Shown: positions 52,077 to 61,402, counted from the first letter of the stretch. The stretch: DNA of 64,000 nucleotides from Jiangella asiatica (GCF_004349065.1 NZ_SMKZ01000003.1:124001-188000); one strand, 5' to 3'. Program-made: numbers and translations. Notes: generated by a model from the sequence alone, not told the origin.

Positions 52077-53570
52077 GTGCCAGAACATGCGCCCAACGTG
52101 GTGATTCTCCTCAATGACCATCAGGCCCACTATCGGCACGGCTGGGACGACGGCCCACGGGTGCGACGCCCGCAGTTCGACCGGCTCCGCGGCGCAGGCG
52201 TCACCTTCGAGCGGGCGTACTGCCAGTCGCCGCTGTGCTCGCCGGCGCGGCGCAGCATCGTGAGCGGGCGCTACCCACACAGCCACGGAGAGATCCGCAA
52301 CGACACCGGCACACCCTTCGACGAGCCCACCCTGTTCTCCGAGCTGGCGGCCGCGGGGTACGCGCAGTACTACTTCGGGAAGTGGCATGCCGGGCCGGGT
52401 ACCGCCCAGGATCTGGGTGCGGAGGGGTTCTCCTATCCCAGCTACAACAATCCGTACACGAAACCGGAGTACGCGACCTATCTTGCGTCCCGAGGGCTGC
52501 CGGAACCGACGATCCAGGTCGAGCGCTCGTTCCATCCTCCGGACTGGGGGGAGCCGCTGGAAGGGCTGTACCGCCAGACCGGTGGCTGGTGCAACGAGCA
52601 CGCGATCGGTGTCCTGCAGAGCCCGGACGACACCCACGAGGCGTACTTCCTGGCGAACCTGGCCTGCGAGCAGCTGGATCGCCTCGCGGCGGAGGACTCG
52701 GAGCGGCCGTTCTCGATGGTCGTCAGCTTCTGGGGGCCACACGCCCCGTACTTCCCGACGCAGCGGTTCCTCGACATGTATCCGCCGGGCGACATCCCGC
52801 CGTACGGCAGCGTCCACGACGATCTCGCCGGCCGGACCGAGGTGCACTGGCGCGAGGGCAACCATCCGATGGGAGCGGGCGACCGGCTGGTCCAGCCGAG
52901 CGCGCTCTCGTGGCAGGAATGGCAGCGCGTGCTCGCGCACTGCTACGCCCAGAACACGCTCGTCGACGACGCCGCCGGTCGCATCCTCGACCGGCTGGAT
53001 GCCCTCAGCCTGACCGACCACACACTCGTGGTCTGGCTGGCCGACCACGGGGACGCCATCGCCAGTCACGGTGGACACTTCGACAAGCGCTCCTATCTGA
53101 CCGAGGAAGTCCTGCGCATACCCTTCGCCTTGCGCTGGCCCGGCGGGGTGGCCGCCGGCCAGACCGTGCGCGACCGGGTCGGTCAGATCGACATCCTGCC
53201 CACCGTGCTCGACGCTGCCGGGGCGCCGCCGCCGGCCGGCATCGACGGCGCTTCACTGCTCCCCCTGGTCCGCGGCGAGCAGGGCTGGCGGGACGAAATC
53301 GTCTGCGAGACGCACGGGCACGGCGAGAAGATCGTCGGCCGTGCCCTGATCGGTTCGCGGTACAAGTACGTCGCCTACGACGGCATCGGCGAGGAGCTCT
53401 ACGACCTGGTCACCGACCCGTACGAGCTCCACAACCTCACCGGCTCGCCGGAGCACCACGGTCGCCTCGCCGCCTCCCGCGAGCGTCTACGCGACTGGCG
53501 CGCCGCGACCGGCGACCCCACGACCCCGGACGGTGCGCTCAGCGATACGGGTCGTGGGACGGGAGCATGA
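52077..53570 (+). CDS. cytoplasmic sulfatase, distant from the clusters
   Basis: 497-aa sulfatase-family protein without a signal peptide. Motif C54-S-P-A-R followed by [12 protein letters not shown]; the first metal site reads LLNDHQ, lacking the common Asp pair, while [14 protein letters not shown] supplies the later metal residues. GTG start with GGAGG six bases upstream. It stands alone behind a LacI-type operator, so it may belong to the sugar regulons about 4 kb or more to the left or to an unlinked one. Confidence 0.9.
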   Translation: MPEHAPNVVILLNDHQAHYRHGWDDGPRVRRPQFDRLRGAGVTFERAYCQSPLCSPARRSIVSGRYPHSHGEIRNDTGTPFDEPTLFSELAAAGYAQYYFGKWHAGPGTAQDLGAEGFSYPSYNNPYTKPEYATYLASRGLPEPTIQVERSFHPPDWGEPLEGLYRQTGGWCNEHAIGVLQSPDDTHEAYFLANLACEQLDRLAAEDSERPFSMVVSFWGPHAPYFPTQRFLDMYPPGDIPPYGSVHDDLAGRTEVHWREGNHPMGAGDRLVQPSALSWQEWQRVLAHCYAQNTLVDDAAGRILDRLDALSLTDHTLVVWLADHGDAIASHGGHFDKRSYLTEEVLRIPFALRWPGGVAAGQTVRDRVGQIDILPTVLDAAGAPPPAGIDGASLLPLVRGEQGWRDEIVCETHGHGEKIVGRALIGSRYKYVAYDGIGEELYDLVTDPYELHNLTGSPEHHGRLAASRERLRDWRAATGDPTTPDGALSDTGRGTGA

Positions 53571-53721
53571 TGGGGTGGTCGTGCTTGACGTTCTTCATCG
53601 GCTTGCATCACCTGTCGCGACACGTGCCGGAAGTCTACGCAGAAGCCATATCAGTCACCGCCGACGCAATTCCGATCGTCCGGCGGCGGCCCGACCGCGG
53701 GATCAGATCCCCGGAGGCTTG

Positions 53722-54193
53722 ATGAAGAACGTGTATGTAGTGACGCATCCTGAGGCGACGCATCACGTCGAGAGTCTCGTCGGAGGATGGTACGACTCGG
53801 ATCTCACCGAGCGCGGCGTCGCGCAGGCCGGGGCCATCGCGGAGGCGCTCGCCAGTCGCATGGCTGGACATGCGGTTCGTCCCTCCACCGGAGTTCGGTG
53901 AGCGCATGCGACACGACGAGGGGGTCGCGGGCGCGGAGACGCAGTGGGAGCTCGCCGTACGGGCCTACGCGGCGATGGAGCGAGTTCAACGCTCAACCGT
54001 GGAGCACCGGATCGTGGTCACCCACGGTGGTACGGCGACCTTCCTGCTGGCGGCCTGGATCGGCATGCCCATCGAGGCCGCTGGCCGGGTGCGGTTCCGC
54101 CTGACGTCGGGGTCCATCTCCCTGCTTCGCGAGGACGACTACTTCCACAACCGCCAGATCAGCGAGCTGAACGACGTGCGGCACCTCACTTGA
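53722..54193 (+). pseudogene. broken histidine phosphatase-family gene
   Basis: The first half reads [15 protein letters not shown] and [20 protein letters not shown], a phosphoglycerate-mutase-like N-terminus. Near 53865 sense moves to another frame, where [20 protein letters not shown] and HRIVVTHGGTATFLLAAWIG complete the family C-terminus with its second catalytic His. Compared with a usual length near 210 residues, around 60-80 middle residues are missing as well. A GGAGG site survives before the ATG. Confidence 0.75.
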
Positions 54194-54207
54194 TCACGCG
54201 GCGTGCT

Positions 54208-54253
54208 CTCGTGAAGGCCGTCATCCAAGGTGGCGGATGACGGCCTTCACGAG
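54208..54253. terminator. strong bidirectional hairpin terminator
   Basis: CTCGTGAAGGCCGTCATCC (54208-54226) pairs perfectly with 54235-54253: 19 bp, 8-base loop. It lies between the broken phosphatase gene and the convergent reductase gene. Confidence 0.75.
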
Positions 54254-54284
54254 CCCACGCCCCGCAGCTTCGGGGTTTGTGTGA

Positions 54285-54758
54285 CTACCGCGGGGTGAGG
54301 CGGATCACCGGGTACTGCCGATCGGACTTGCTCTGGTACTTCTCGTAGCGTGGCTGGGCGGCGGTGATGCGCTGCCATGCCTGTTCCCGCTCGTAGTGGT
54401 CGAGCCGGTTCGGCGTCACCTCGATGGGGTCGCGACCGGCCAGCTCGATCGATGCCCGATCGGGGTGCGCCATCAGATTGGCGTGCCAGTCCGGGTGCTG
54501 GCTTCCACCGCCGGAGGCGACGATCAGCCAGGCGCCGTCACCGTCGGCGAACCACGAGACGGGCGACTGCCGTGGTTGGCCGCTTCGACGACCGACCGTG
54601 TGCAGGATCAGGACGTCCATGCCCCTGAACGTGCCCTCGCCACGTCGAATCTTGCGGTTCATCCGGGCGTTCATCTTCTGCTGCATCCACCGGGAGAACC
54701 GGCCGGGCGTGCCCGGCTTGCGCTCCTGGCGGCTGTTCCCGTGCTGGTTCTGCGTCAT
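54285..54758 (-). CDS. deazaflavin (F420)-dependent nitroreductase-family protein
   Basis: 157-aa protein of the DDN-like family of F420H2-dependent reductases. LILHTVGRRSGQPRQSPVSW and SGGGSQHPDWHANLMAHPD match the cofactor-binding split barrel, preceded by a basic N-terminus that may touch the membrane. Six bases after the AhpD-like gene, same strand. Confidence 0.88.
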   Translation of the reverse strand: MTQNQHGNSRQERKPGTPGRFSRWMQQKMNARMNRKIRRGEGTFRGMDVLILHTVGRRSGQPRQSPVSWFADGDGAWLIVASGGGSQHPDWHANLMAHPDRASIELAGRDPIEVTPNRLDHYEREQAWQRITAAQPRYEKYQSKSDRQYPVIRLTPR

Positions 54759-54764
54759 TCGTGG

Positions 54765-55220
54765 TCAGCCCCAGGCTCCGGCTACCTGCTTGGTGGTGGC
54801 GTTGAGCCGGTTGAACAGGTTGGTCACGCCGACCATGAGGACGATCGCGGCCAGGCCTTTCTCGTCGAAGTGTTCGGCCGCCCGGCCCCAGATCTCGTCG
54901 GTCACGGGGTTCGGACGGTCGGCGAGCCGGGTCGCGGCTTCGGCGAGATCGAGGGCCGCGCGCTCGGCGTCGGTGTAGTACGGCGTGTCCCGCCACGCGG
55001 CGACCGCGGCAAGCCGATCGTCGTTCACACCCGCCTTCCGGGCGGTCTTCACGCCGCTGTCGACGCACGCGCTGCAGCCGTTGATCTGGCTCACCCGCAG
55101 GTGGACGAGCTCGAGCGTCTCCAGTTCGACCCCGCCTTGGTGGGCGGCCTTGAAGATGGCCTGGATCGGCTGCATCGCGTCGGACAGGACGACCGCTGGG
55201 TTGGGCATGCGTTGCTGCAT
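54765..55220 (-). CDS. carboxymuconolactone decarboxylase / AhpD-like protein
   Basis: 151-aa alkylhydroperoxidase-D-type protein. GCSACVDSGVKTARKAG supplies the CxxC and the nearby residues of the AhpD core. Two-gene unit with the F420-type reductase. Such proteins are common ECF41 targets. On the minus strand upstream, TGTCGTG and CGTC are about 18 bp apart, a weak candidate for SigJ control. Confidence 0.88.
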   Translation of the reverse strand: MQQRMPNPAVVLSDAMQPIQAIFKAAHQGGVELETLELVHLRVSQINGCSACVDSGVKTARKAGVNDDRLAAVAAWRDTPYYTDAERAALDLAEAATRLADRPNPVTDEIWGRAAEHFDEKGLAAIVLMVGVTNLFNRLNATTKQVAGAWG

Positions 55221-55444
55221 TCTTTCGCTCCATCTGTGGTTGGCGTCTGCCTTTGAACTGCTGACGTACCGTGCGACGAAAGGTCACGACAATGCACCGA
55301 TTCGTCGGTGTCAGAAGCCTCTGCCGAACGAGGCTAGGTGTGGCTCGACGACGGGCGCTTCTCGATTCCGGACAGGTCCGGTCATCGTGTTTTCGCCACG
55401 ACGTGTCGCTCCCAGGCCGCGCACCGGTTTTGCGTGAGGAGTTG

Positions 55445-55945
55445 ATGAACCGCCGGCGTGTTCAGGAGAATGAGGACGTGCAAACCGACCGTTCGACGCC
55501 TACGGAGGTGGTGAGCCCGCAACGCCTCCGTCACCTCGCACTGCTGTGCCGCGTCCGCGACCGCATCGACCGGGAGTACGCGCAGCCGCTGGACATCGAG
55601 GCGCTCGCCCGCGGGGTGAACATGTCCGCCCGGCACCTCGGCCGCGAGTTCAAGCTCGCTTACGGTGAGTCCCCGTACAGCTACCTGATGACCCGGCGCA
55701 TCGAGCGCGCGATGACACTGTTACGTCGGGGCGACCTCAGCGTCACCGAGGTCTGCTTCGCGGTCGGCTGCTCGTCGCTGGGCACCTTCAGCACCCGCTT
55801 CACCGAGCTGACCGGCGTTCCGCCCAGCACCTACCGTCGCCAGGTCACCCGCGCGACGCGGGGCATCCCACCGTGTGTGGTCAAGCAGGTGACCAGACCC
55901 GTCCGGAATCGAGAAGCACCGGTCAGCAAGCCGCAGCTAGCGTGA
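55445..55945 (+). CDS. AraC-family transcriptional regulator
   Basis: Short AraC-type activator (166 aa from this start), consisting mainly of the DNA-binding domain: DIEALARGVNMSARHLGREF is the first HTH, VTEVCFAVGCSSLGTFSTRF the second. ATG 55445 has GAGGAG three bases upstream; GTG 55479 is an equally plausible start and gives a more typical N-terminus. Followed by the VOC gene, a frequent pairing, so it probably controls that gene. Confidence 0.85.
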   Translation: MNRRRVQENEDVQTDRSTPTEVVSPQRLRHLALLCRVRDRIDREYAQPLDIEALARGVNMSARHLGREFKLAYGESPYSYLMTRRIERAMTLLRRGDLSVTEVCFAVGCSSLGTFSTRFTELTGVPPSTYRRQVTRATRGIPPCVVKQVTRPVRNREAPVSKPQLA

Positions 55946-55950
55946 CCGCC

Positions 55951-56361
55951 ATGGACATCACCATCAACACCAGCTTCCTCCCGCACAACGACCCGGAGGC
56001 ATCGCTGGCCTTCTACCGCGACACCCTCGGCTTCGAGGTCCGCAACGACGTCGGCGAGGGCGAGATGCGCTGGATCACGGTCGGCCCGGTCGGCCAGACC
56101 GACACCTGCATCGTCCTGGAGCCGCCGGCGGCCGACCCCGGCGTCACCGACGACGAGCGCCGCGCCATCGCCGAGATGATGGCCAAGGGCACGTACCGCA
56201 AGATCCTGCTGGCCACCGAGGACCTCGACGGCACCTTCGAGCGTCTCCAGGCCAGCGACGTCGACATCGTCCAGGAGCCGATGGAACATGCGTGGGGCGT
56301 TCGTGACTGCGCGTTCCGCGATCCCGCGGGCAACCTGATCCGTATCAGCCAGGCCCGATGA
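55951..56361 (+). CDS. VOC (glyoxalase-fold) family protein
   Basis: 136-aa protein of the glyoxalase/bleomycin-resistance fold: SLAFYRDTLGFEVRNDVG, and the C-terminal AWGVRDCAFRDPAGNLIRIS. Five bases after the AraC gene. Substrate unknown. Confidence 0.88.
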   Translation: MDITINTSFLPHNDPEASLAFYRDTLGFEVRNDVGEGEMRWITVGPVGQTDTCIVLEPPAADPGVTDDERRAIAEMMAKGTYRKILLATEDLDGTFERLQASDVDIVQEPMEHAWGVRDCAFRDPAGNLIRISQAR

Positions 56362-56395
56362 GCCGTCCGAAGCCACCGCCCCGCTGGGAGTGACC

Positions 56396-56833
56396 ATGAA
56401 GTTCCGAACCCACGTCGAACCTCCAGAACCCATGAGAGGGCTGGAGATTCCCTCGCACGTGGTGGCGGAGCTCGGCGAAGGCAAGCGGGCGAGGGTCGTC
56501 ATCACCATCAACGGGCACACGTGGAGGAGCCGGGTCGCCATCATGCGCGGCCGCTACCTGCTCGGCCTCAGCAACGCCAATCGGAACGCCGCGGGTGTGG
56601 TGACCGGTGACGAGGTCGAGGTCGAGGTGGAACTCGACCCCGACCCGCCAGTGGTCGTGGAGCCCGCGGACTTCGCCCGCGCCCTGGACGACGAGCCGGC
56701 CGCCCGCGCCGCCTACGACCGCCTGAGCCACAGCCAGAAGCGCAAGCATGTGCACGCGATCGAGAGCGCGAAGAAGCCCGAGACGCGCGTGCGGCGGATC
56801 GGGACGGCGCTGGCCTCGCTCCAGGACGAGTGA
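56396..56833 (+). CDS. YdeI/OmpD-associated, DUF1905-type protein
   Basis: 145-aa protein. The first half (IPSHVVAELGEGKRARVVIT, SRVAIMRGRYLLGLSNANR) is a DUF1905-type beta barrel, and the C-terminal half (AAYDRLSHSQKRKHVHAIES) is a YdeI-type helical domain. ATG 56396 has GGGAG five bases upstream. Role unknown. Confidence 0.82.
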   Translation: MKFRTHVEPPEPMRGLEIPSHVVAELGEGKRARVVITINGHTWRSRVAIMRGRYLLGLSNANRNAAGVVTGDEVEVEVELDPDPPVVVEPADFARALDDEPAARAAYDRLSHSQKRKHVHAIESAKKPETRVRRIGTALASLQDE

Positions 56834-56848
56834 CGGCGGGGCGGCCCC

Positions 56849-57286
56849 CTACTGGTTCGGTGCGCTCGCCGCGTCCGCGGGTGCCCGGTGGTAGACCTTG
56901 TTGGCGATCCGCCACTCGCCGTCCTGCTCGAGGAGGACGAACATGTCGGTGAAGTGGTCCGGGCCGTGGTGCAACGTCAGGGTCGCGACGGCGATGGTCG
57001 ACTCCACCCGCACCAGGTCGAGACGACGGCGCCGGGTCGACTCGTCCTCGGCGGGTTGACCGGTGAACCGGTCACAGTACGTGTCGACCGGCCACGAGAC
57101 GAACTGGCCGTCCCGGATGCCCTCGACGTGTGCCGAGGGTCGGAACGCCCGGCGGAAGTAGGCGGGATCGCCGGTGGCATGGCCGCGTACGTACGCGATC
57201 AACGGCTCGAGCACCGGCGCCGGAGCCTGCGCCTCCGGCGCGATCGTCAGCCCGAGCTCGGCCAGCGAGCGATCGCGGTCAACCAT
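56849..57286 (-). CDS. NTF2/SnoaL-like (lumazine-binding-like) protein
   Basis: 145-aa small alpha+beta protein: PLIAYVRGHATGDPAYFRRA near residue 30 and HHGPDHFTDMFVLLEQDGEW at the end resemble NTF2-like proteins of the lumazine-binding-like type. The start at MVDRDRSLAE is preferred over an upstream one with Arg-rich, non-coding-like sequence. Convergent with the DUF1905 gene, 15 bp apart. Confidence 0.75.
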   Translation of the reverse strand: MVDRDRSLAELGLTIAPEAQAPAPVLEPLIAYVRGHATGDPAYFRRAFRPSAHVEGIRDGQFVSWPVDTYCDRFTGQPAEDESTRRRRLDLVRVESTIAVATLTLHHGPDHFTDMFVLLEQDGEWRIANKVYHRAPADAASAPNQ

Positions 57287-57457
57287 GTCGGTGAGCCTTT
57301 CCCTGTTCTGATCCCGTCGTACCCGAGGACGTGAGCCCGTAAGAAGGGTGCCGCCGCGGCGGAGCCTATCGCGGCGATCCCGACCAGCGTCCACATGCAC
57401 CGTGCCGGCGGGTAAATGCTTTGCCGGAGGAAAAGGGCACGGCTAGCGTCGAGCGAC

Positions 57458-57991
57458 ATGAGACCGCTCACCGAGAGCGACATCCGCGGGTCGTTCGTCA
57501 ACTGCTCCAAGGGCGAGGCCAAACGGCTGAACCTTCCTCGAGAACTGGACGAGCAGCCCTGGGAGTACCTCGACTTCCTGGGCTGGCGCGACCCCGGCGC
57601 GCCCGACCGGTGCTACGTCGTCGCCGAACGCGACGACGGCTCGCTGGTCGGCATCACCCTGCGGGCGACCCCGAGGACGAACCGCGGGTTCACGACCCGC
57701 AGCATGTGCTCGCTGTGCCTGACCGTCCACACGAACGGCGGCGTGGCGCTGATGAGCGCACGCCGGGCCGGTGAGGCCGGCCGCCATGGCAACACTGCCG
57801 GCGAGTACCTCTGTGCCGACCTCGCCTGCTCGCTGTACAGCCGAGGCAAGAAGACGCCGATCGTCGGGGCGGAGATCGACGAGACCATCTCCGTGACCGA
57901 GAGGGTTGCCCGCGCTCAGCGCAACCTGGCCGGCTTCATCGGCCGCGTGCTGGCGCCCGGAACGCCCGCGGCCGCGAGCCCGGAGCAGTGA
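57458..57991 (+). CDS. FBP-domain (EF-G-binding-like) zinc-finger protein
   Basis: 177-aa protein. The middle and C-terminal parts resemble the treble-clef zinc-finger FBP domain (PF16571): RSMCSLCLTVHTNGGVALMS with one Cys pair and YLCADLACSLYSRGKK with the second. This domain is related to factors that bind elongation factor G. ATG 57458 chosen because the family starts MxPLTE. Confidence 0.82.
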   Translation: MRPLTESDIRGSFVNCSKGEAKRLNLPRELDEQPWEYLDFLGWRDPGAPDRCYVVAERDDGSLVGITLRATPRTNRGFTTRSMCSLCLTVHTNGGVALMSARRAGEAGRHGNTAGEYLCADLACSLYSRGKKTPIVGAEIDETISVTERVARAQRNLAGFIGRVLAPGTPAAASPEQ

Positions 57992-57992
57992 G

Positions 57993-58012
57993 CTTCCCCC
58001 CGCATCGGGAAG
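57993..58012. terminator. candidate terminator between convergent genes
   Basis: CTTCCC and GGGAAG form a six-bp stem with an eight-base loop just after the FBP gene and about 30 bp before the end of the convergent serine hydrolase gene. Confidence 0.4.
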
Positions 58013-58040
58013 GGTTCTGTGCCGCCTCGAACTCCCGCTG

Positions 58041-59231
58041 TCATTGCTGGGTGATCAGTGTGCGTTCCAGGTTGACCAGTGGCCAGTACCGGTCGGAGTA
58101 GTTGCTGAGACTGACCGATACCCAGTCCAGAGCTGGATGGAAGTCGAGCATGCAGGACACGCCGATCGAGCTGCCGCCGGAGTGGCCGCAGATACGCCTG
58201 TCGTTGAGCGTGGTCACCTCGAACCCGTAACCGTAGAACGAGTTCTGCCGCACCAGGTCCGGCCGCTGGTCGGGGCCCTGGACCGCCTTGCCGTTGGTGG
58301 CCAGATCGGCGAACGCGGACGGGAGCAGCGTTCCGTCCTCGTGCAGCGCGCGGATGAACTTCATCAACTCCTCCGCGGTGGAGAACGCGCCGCCTGCCGG
58401 GGTCCCGACGAACGGGAAGTCGTCTCTGGTGGTGGAGTCGATGCGTTCGCCGGTCTGCGGATGCGTGGCGTATGGGTGGGCTATGTCGTCGGCGGCAAGG
58501 ACCTGCGGCCTCGTATAGAAGCCGGTGCGTTCCATGCCGGCCGGGTCGAACACGTGCTCGCGGATGTACTTGTAGTAGTCCTCGTTGCTCGCCGCCCGCA
58601 CGATCGCGCCGAGGATGTGGAAGCCGGAGTTGCTGTAGCGCCACTCCGTCCCCGGCGTGAACTCCGGCAGGTCCTGCCTCCCGCGAATGACGTCCAGGGT
58701 CCCTTCGAACACCTCCTCGACACTGTCCCAGGCCCTCGAATCGGCGCCGTGGTCGCCCATCCCGCCGGTGTGGGTGAGCAGCTGGTGCACGGTGACGGTG
58801 TCGGCGACCTCGGCCCGGAAACCGTCCAGATAGGTTCCGACCGTCGCGTGAAGGTCGATCTTGTCCTGTCGCGCCAGCTGCATCACCGCCACGCTGGTGA
58901 AGGCCTTGCAGATCGACCCGACGCTGAACAGCGTGTCCATGCGGTTGGGGATGGACTTCGCCTTGTCGGCCATGCCGTAGGCCCGCTCGAGCACCGGCTT
59001 GCCGCGGTGGGCCAGGAGCACGGTGCCCGAGAACGTGTCCTCGGCCGCGAATTGTGCGACGGCCTTGTCGTATTCGCCGCCGGGCCGCAGCTCCTTGGGT
59101 ATGTGTCCCTGTCCGGCGGCCCCGGCACCGGCGACGCCGGGAGCCGCCAGCACGGCGCCGGCCGCGACCGGCGCGGCGCCCAGCATCGCCAGCACCGCGC
59201 GCCGCGATGCCATGGATCGTTGACTGTTCAT
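58041..59231 (-). CDS. exported serine hydrolase, class C beta-lactamase fold
   Basis: 396-aa beta-lactamase/penicillin-binding-type hydrolase. Arg-rich signal (SRRAVLAMLG) with an Ala-rich cleavage region near residue 30; S106-I-C-K109 nucleophile motif, RYSNSG as the Tyr motif and GHSGG as the KTG equivalent. Overlaps the carboxypeptidase gene by four bases, so co-expressed. Likely an esterase, D-aminopeptidase or peptidoglycan-related enzyme; true beta-lactamase activity is not implied. Confidence 0.88.
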   Translation of the reverse strand: MNSQRSMASRRAVLAMLGAAPVAAGAVLAAPGVAGAGAAGQGHIPKELRPGGEYDKAVAQFAAEDTFSGTVLLAHRGKPVLERAYGMADKAKSIPNRMDTLFSVGSICKAFTSVAVMQLARQDKIDLHATVGTYLDGFRAEVADTVTVHQLLTHTGGMGDHGADSRAWDSVEEVFEGTLDVIRGRQDLPEFTPGTEWRYSNSGFHILGAIVRAASNEDYYKYIREHVFDPAGMERTGFYTRPQVLAADDIAHPYATHPQTGERIDSTTRDDFPFVGTPAGGAFSTAEELMKFIRALHEDGTLLPSAFADLATNGKAVQGPDQRPDLVRQNSFYGYGFEVTTLNDRRICGHSGGSSIGVSCMLDFHPALDWVSVSLSNYSDRYWPLVNLERTLITQQ

Positions 59232-60856
59232 GAGGTCTCCTCCTCGTATACGGCCGTGGCGATCTCACCCAGCGCTTCCATCGCGATGGGCTGGAAGGCC
59301 GCTCCTTCTTCGGGTGTTGCGACCACCTTTTCGATGAACGAGCCGAAGGCCACCCGGCGCCCACCCGGCAGATCGATGTACCCCGCCAGCGCGCGGACGC
59401 TTCCGCTGGTGGGCGAACCACCACCGGTCTTGGCGTGGACGTGGCCGGCGGCCGGGGAGTTCACCTGGACGTGGGCCAGTGTCCCGTCCACGCCCATGAT
59501 GGGCAGCCCGTCGTGGTACTCGCGCATATAGGGCCTGCCCGCCATGTGGGTCAGGAACTGGACGAAGTGGTCCGGGGAGTACAGGCCGGTCTCCGAGCCG
59601 GGTGGATGCGGGTCCAGACCGGCCTCCGTGAACAGGGTGCTACGCATCTCCTCGTACACCGCCTCCGGGTTGTCGTGCTCGTGTCCGGCGATCGCGCCGA
59701 CCACGTAGGGCCAGTGCGCGGTGTGCGGGTTCGAGCTCAGCTTGAGCATCACCTTCACCGCTTCCGACAGCGGCGGGGACACGAGCTCGGCCACGAGCTT
59801 CTCCGGCCTGCGGTGGTTGGCCATCGCCTTCGGGTCGATGCTCGACGTCGCGTCGGAGGTGGCGCGGATTCCCTTTCCCCGCAGAGCCTCGGCGAAGGCC
59901 AGCTCCGCGAACCGCACCGGTCCGGGAACGGCGTAGGGCCGCAGCGTGTGGTAGCCGGCCGACAGCGGGACGCTGCCGGTGAGTCGCACCGTATGAGTGC
60001 CATCCTCATGCTCGACGTCGTCGACGAACCGCAGCGGCAGCACCGTCTCCTCCGGTGCGACCGTCGTCACCTCGTTGATGATGTCGACGTAGCCCAGCTG
60101 GGGGGTGACCTCCAGCACCGCCGGGGCGCCGACGACGCCGCCCGGCCTGGCGATCACGTCCACGATGTTGTCGTTGATCATCATCGGCGAGACCTGCACG
60201 CTGCCGTTGCCGGTCGTCTCCTCGCCCTGGCGGAACAGGGACGCATCCACCAGTACACGGCCCTCGATCCGCCGCACGCCTCGTGCGGCCACCTGGTCGG
60301 CCAGGTCGCGCAGCGACTGGATCGGATCACCCGGCACCGGCTCCACGCCCTCACCCCCGTAGGAGTGATCCTGGGCCTTCAGCCAGAGCGAGCCGTCCGG
60401 TTGGACGCGACCGCCCAGCAGCAGGTCGCCGCCGGCCACGAGCACCAGATCGCCTTTGAGCACGCCACGCGCGATCGGCCCGGTGCGGTAGACCCTGGTG
60501 CGGAAGCGGTGGTCCGGTCCCAGCCTCTCGTGGGCTGTCCCGGAGATGAAGACCTTCATCGTCGAGGCAGGCCTCATCGGGCGGTCCGAGGACAGCGCGA
60601 AGATGGGCTCGGACGCGCCCACGTCCTGGTACCGCATCGCCCAGGTGGCGCCGGAGAAGACGGGACGCCCGATGATCTCGCTGATCCTGGCCTCCAGCGT
60701 GGGGCTATATGGACTCGTCTCGGTGCGGCTGTCGCTCGCCGCATTCGCGACGCCCGGGGCATTCACCAGACCACTCGCGGCGAATGGAACAGCGGCCATC
60801 AGCCCCAGCACCGAACGCCGAGACGGCCCGTTCGCAAAGCGTGGTTCGTCTGTCAT
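59228..60856 (-). CDS. D-alanyl-D-alanine carboxypeptidase/endopeptidase, PBP4 (S13) type
   Basis: 542-aa exported peptidoglycan hydrolase. Tat-like signal (SRRSVLGLMAAVPF), S98-T-M-K101 active site, SxN motif as LSSNPHTAHW and AKTGG near the C-terminus. The large insert between SxxK and SxN is the PBP4 hallmark. Trims D-Ala peptide stems in the wall. Upstream of the serine hydrolase in a two-gene unit; GAGGAG precedes the ATG. Confidence 0.9.
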   Translation of the reverse strand: MTDEPRFANGPSRRSVLGLMAAVPFAASGLVNAPGVANAASDSRTETSPYSPTLEARISEIIGRPVFSGATWAMRYQDVGASEPIFALSSDRPMRPASTMKVFISGTAHERLGPDHRFRTRVYRTGPIARGVLKGDLVLVAGGDLLLGGRVQPDGSLWLKAQDHSYGGEGVEPVPGDPIQSLRDLADQVAARGVRRIEGRVLVDASLFRQGEETTGNGSVQVSPMMINDNIVDVIARPGGVVGAPAVLEVTPQLGYVDIINEVTTVAPEETVLPLRFVDDVEHEDGTHTVRLTGSVPLSAGYHTLRPYAVPGPVRFAELAFAEALRGKGIRATSDATSSIDPKAMANHRRPEKLVAELVSPPLSEAVKVMLKLSSNPHTAHWPYVVGAIAGHEHDNPEAVYEEMRSTLFTEAGLDPHPPGSETGLYSPDHFVQFLTHMAGRPYMREYHDGLPIMGVDGTLAHVQVNSPAAGHVHAKTGGGSPTSGSVRALAGYIDLPGGRRVAFGSFIEKVVATPEEGAAFQPIAMEALGEIATAVYEEETS

Positions 60857-61402
60857 GAGGAACTCCTCACTGTCAATGTGAACGAACGTGATCGACGTGC
60901 GGATGGTCGCAAGTCAGCGAAGACGTCGGCCGCACAGCGCCGAGCACGGACCGGCGGAACGTGGGTGCCATTCGGACATCGGTACAGCTCCTGTTCGGGG
61001 AGTTCGGTCAGGGGCAATGCTGCCGGTCGCCCGTCAGGATCCTGTCAGGATCCTCAGTCGGCAGCGCTTTCTCAGCAGATTCCCAGGGACCCGCGTCCGA
61101 CTCGTCGTGCCGAGGTCGACGAGCGCCATGCCGGTTCGTTGCGTGAATTCCCCGAATAAATGTTCAGGAATCCGTCACCGCCGCCCCGTTTTGCGCGAAC
61201 GCCGCGCCGGGATAGTGCTGTCACTTTACCTGTGTGCGGCCGATTCCGAATGGTGTCGACGTACCAACCGCTGGGAGCATTTTGGTGCAGAGAATCGATG
61301 CACGCAGAGCGGACGTGCGAGAGCCTGGTCAAACTACCTGGGCGTCCGGGACGGGCGCAGGTACCAGGCGCGGCGAACCAGTGTCGTGGCACAGGGAGTG
61401 GG
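60857..61402. other. 546-bp intergenic region
   Basis: Divergent spacer between the PBP4 gene and the fused remnant. No convincing gene. It holds an exact 11-bp tandem repeat at 61033-61054 and an A/T-richer patch around 61147-61175 (CCCCGAATAAATGTTCAGGA) that may include promoter sequence. Confidence 0.4.
61033..61054. repeat. 11-bp tandem direct repeat
   Basis: GTCAGGATCCT occurs twice head to tail without a gap. An 11-bp direct repeat is the usual layout of OmpR/PhoB-type response-regulator sites. It lies about 180 bp upstream of the PBP4 gene. Confidence 0.5.

Noticed and set aside
53575-53721. possible gene between the fourth sulfatase and the broken phosphatase gene
   Set aside because: Short frames only, with no start context and no recognisable sequence.
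58041-59231. beta-lactamase resistance gene
   Set aside because: The fold is shared by many esterases and peptidases; the motifs do not prove antibiotic hydrolysis, and it is coupled to a cell-wall carboxypeptidase gene.
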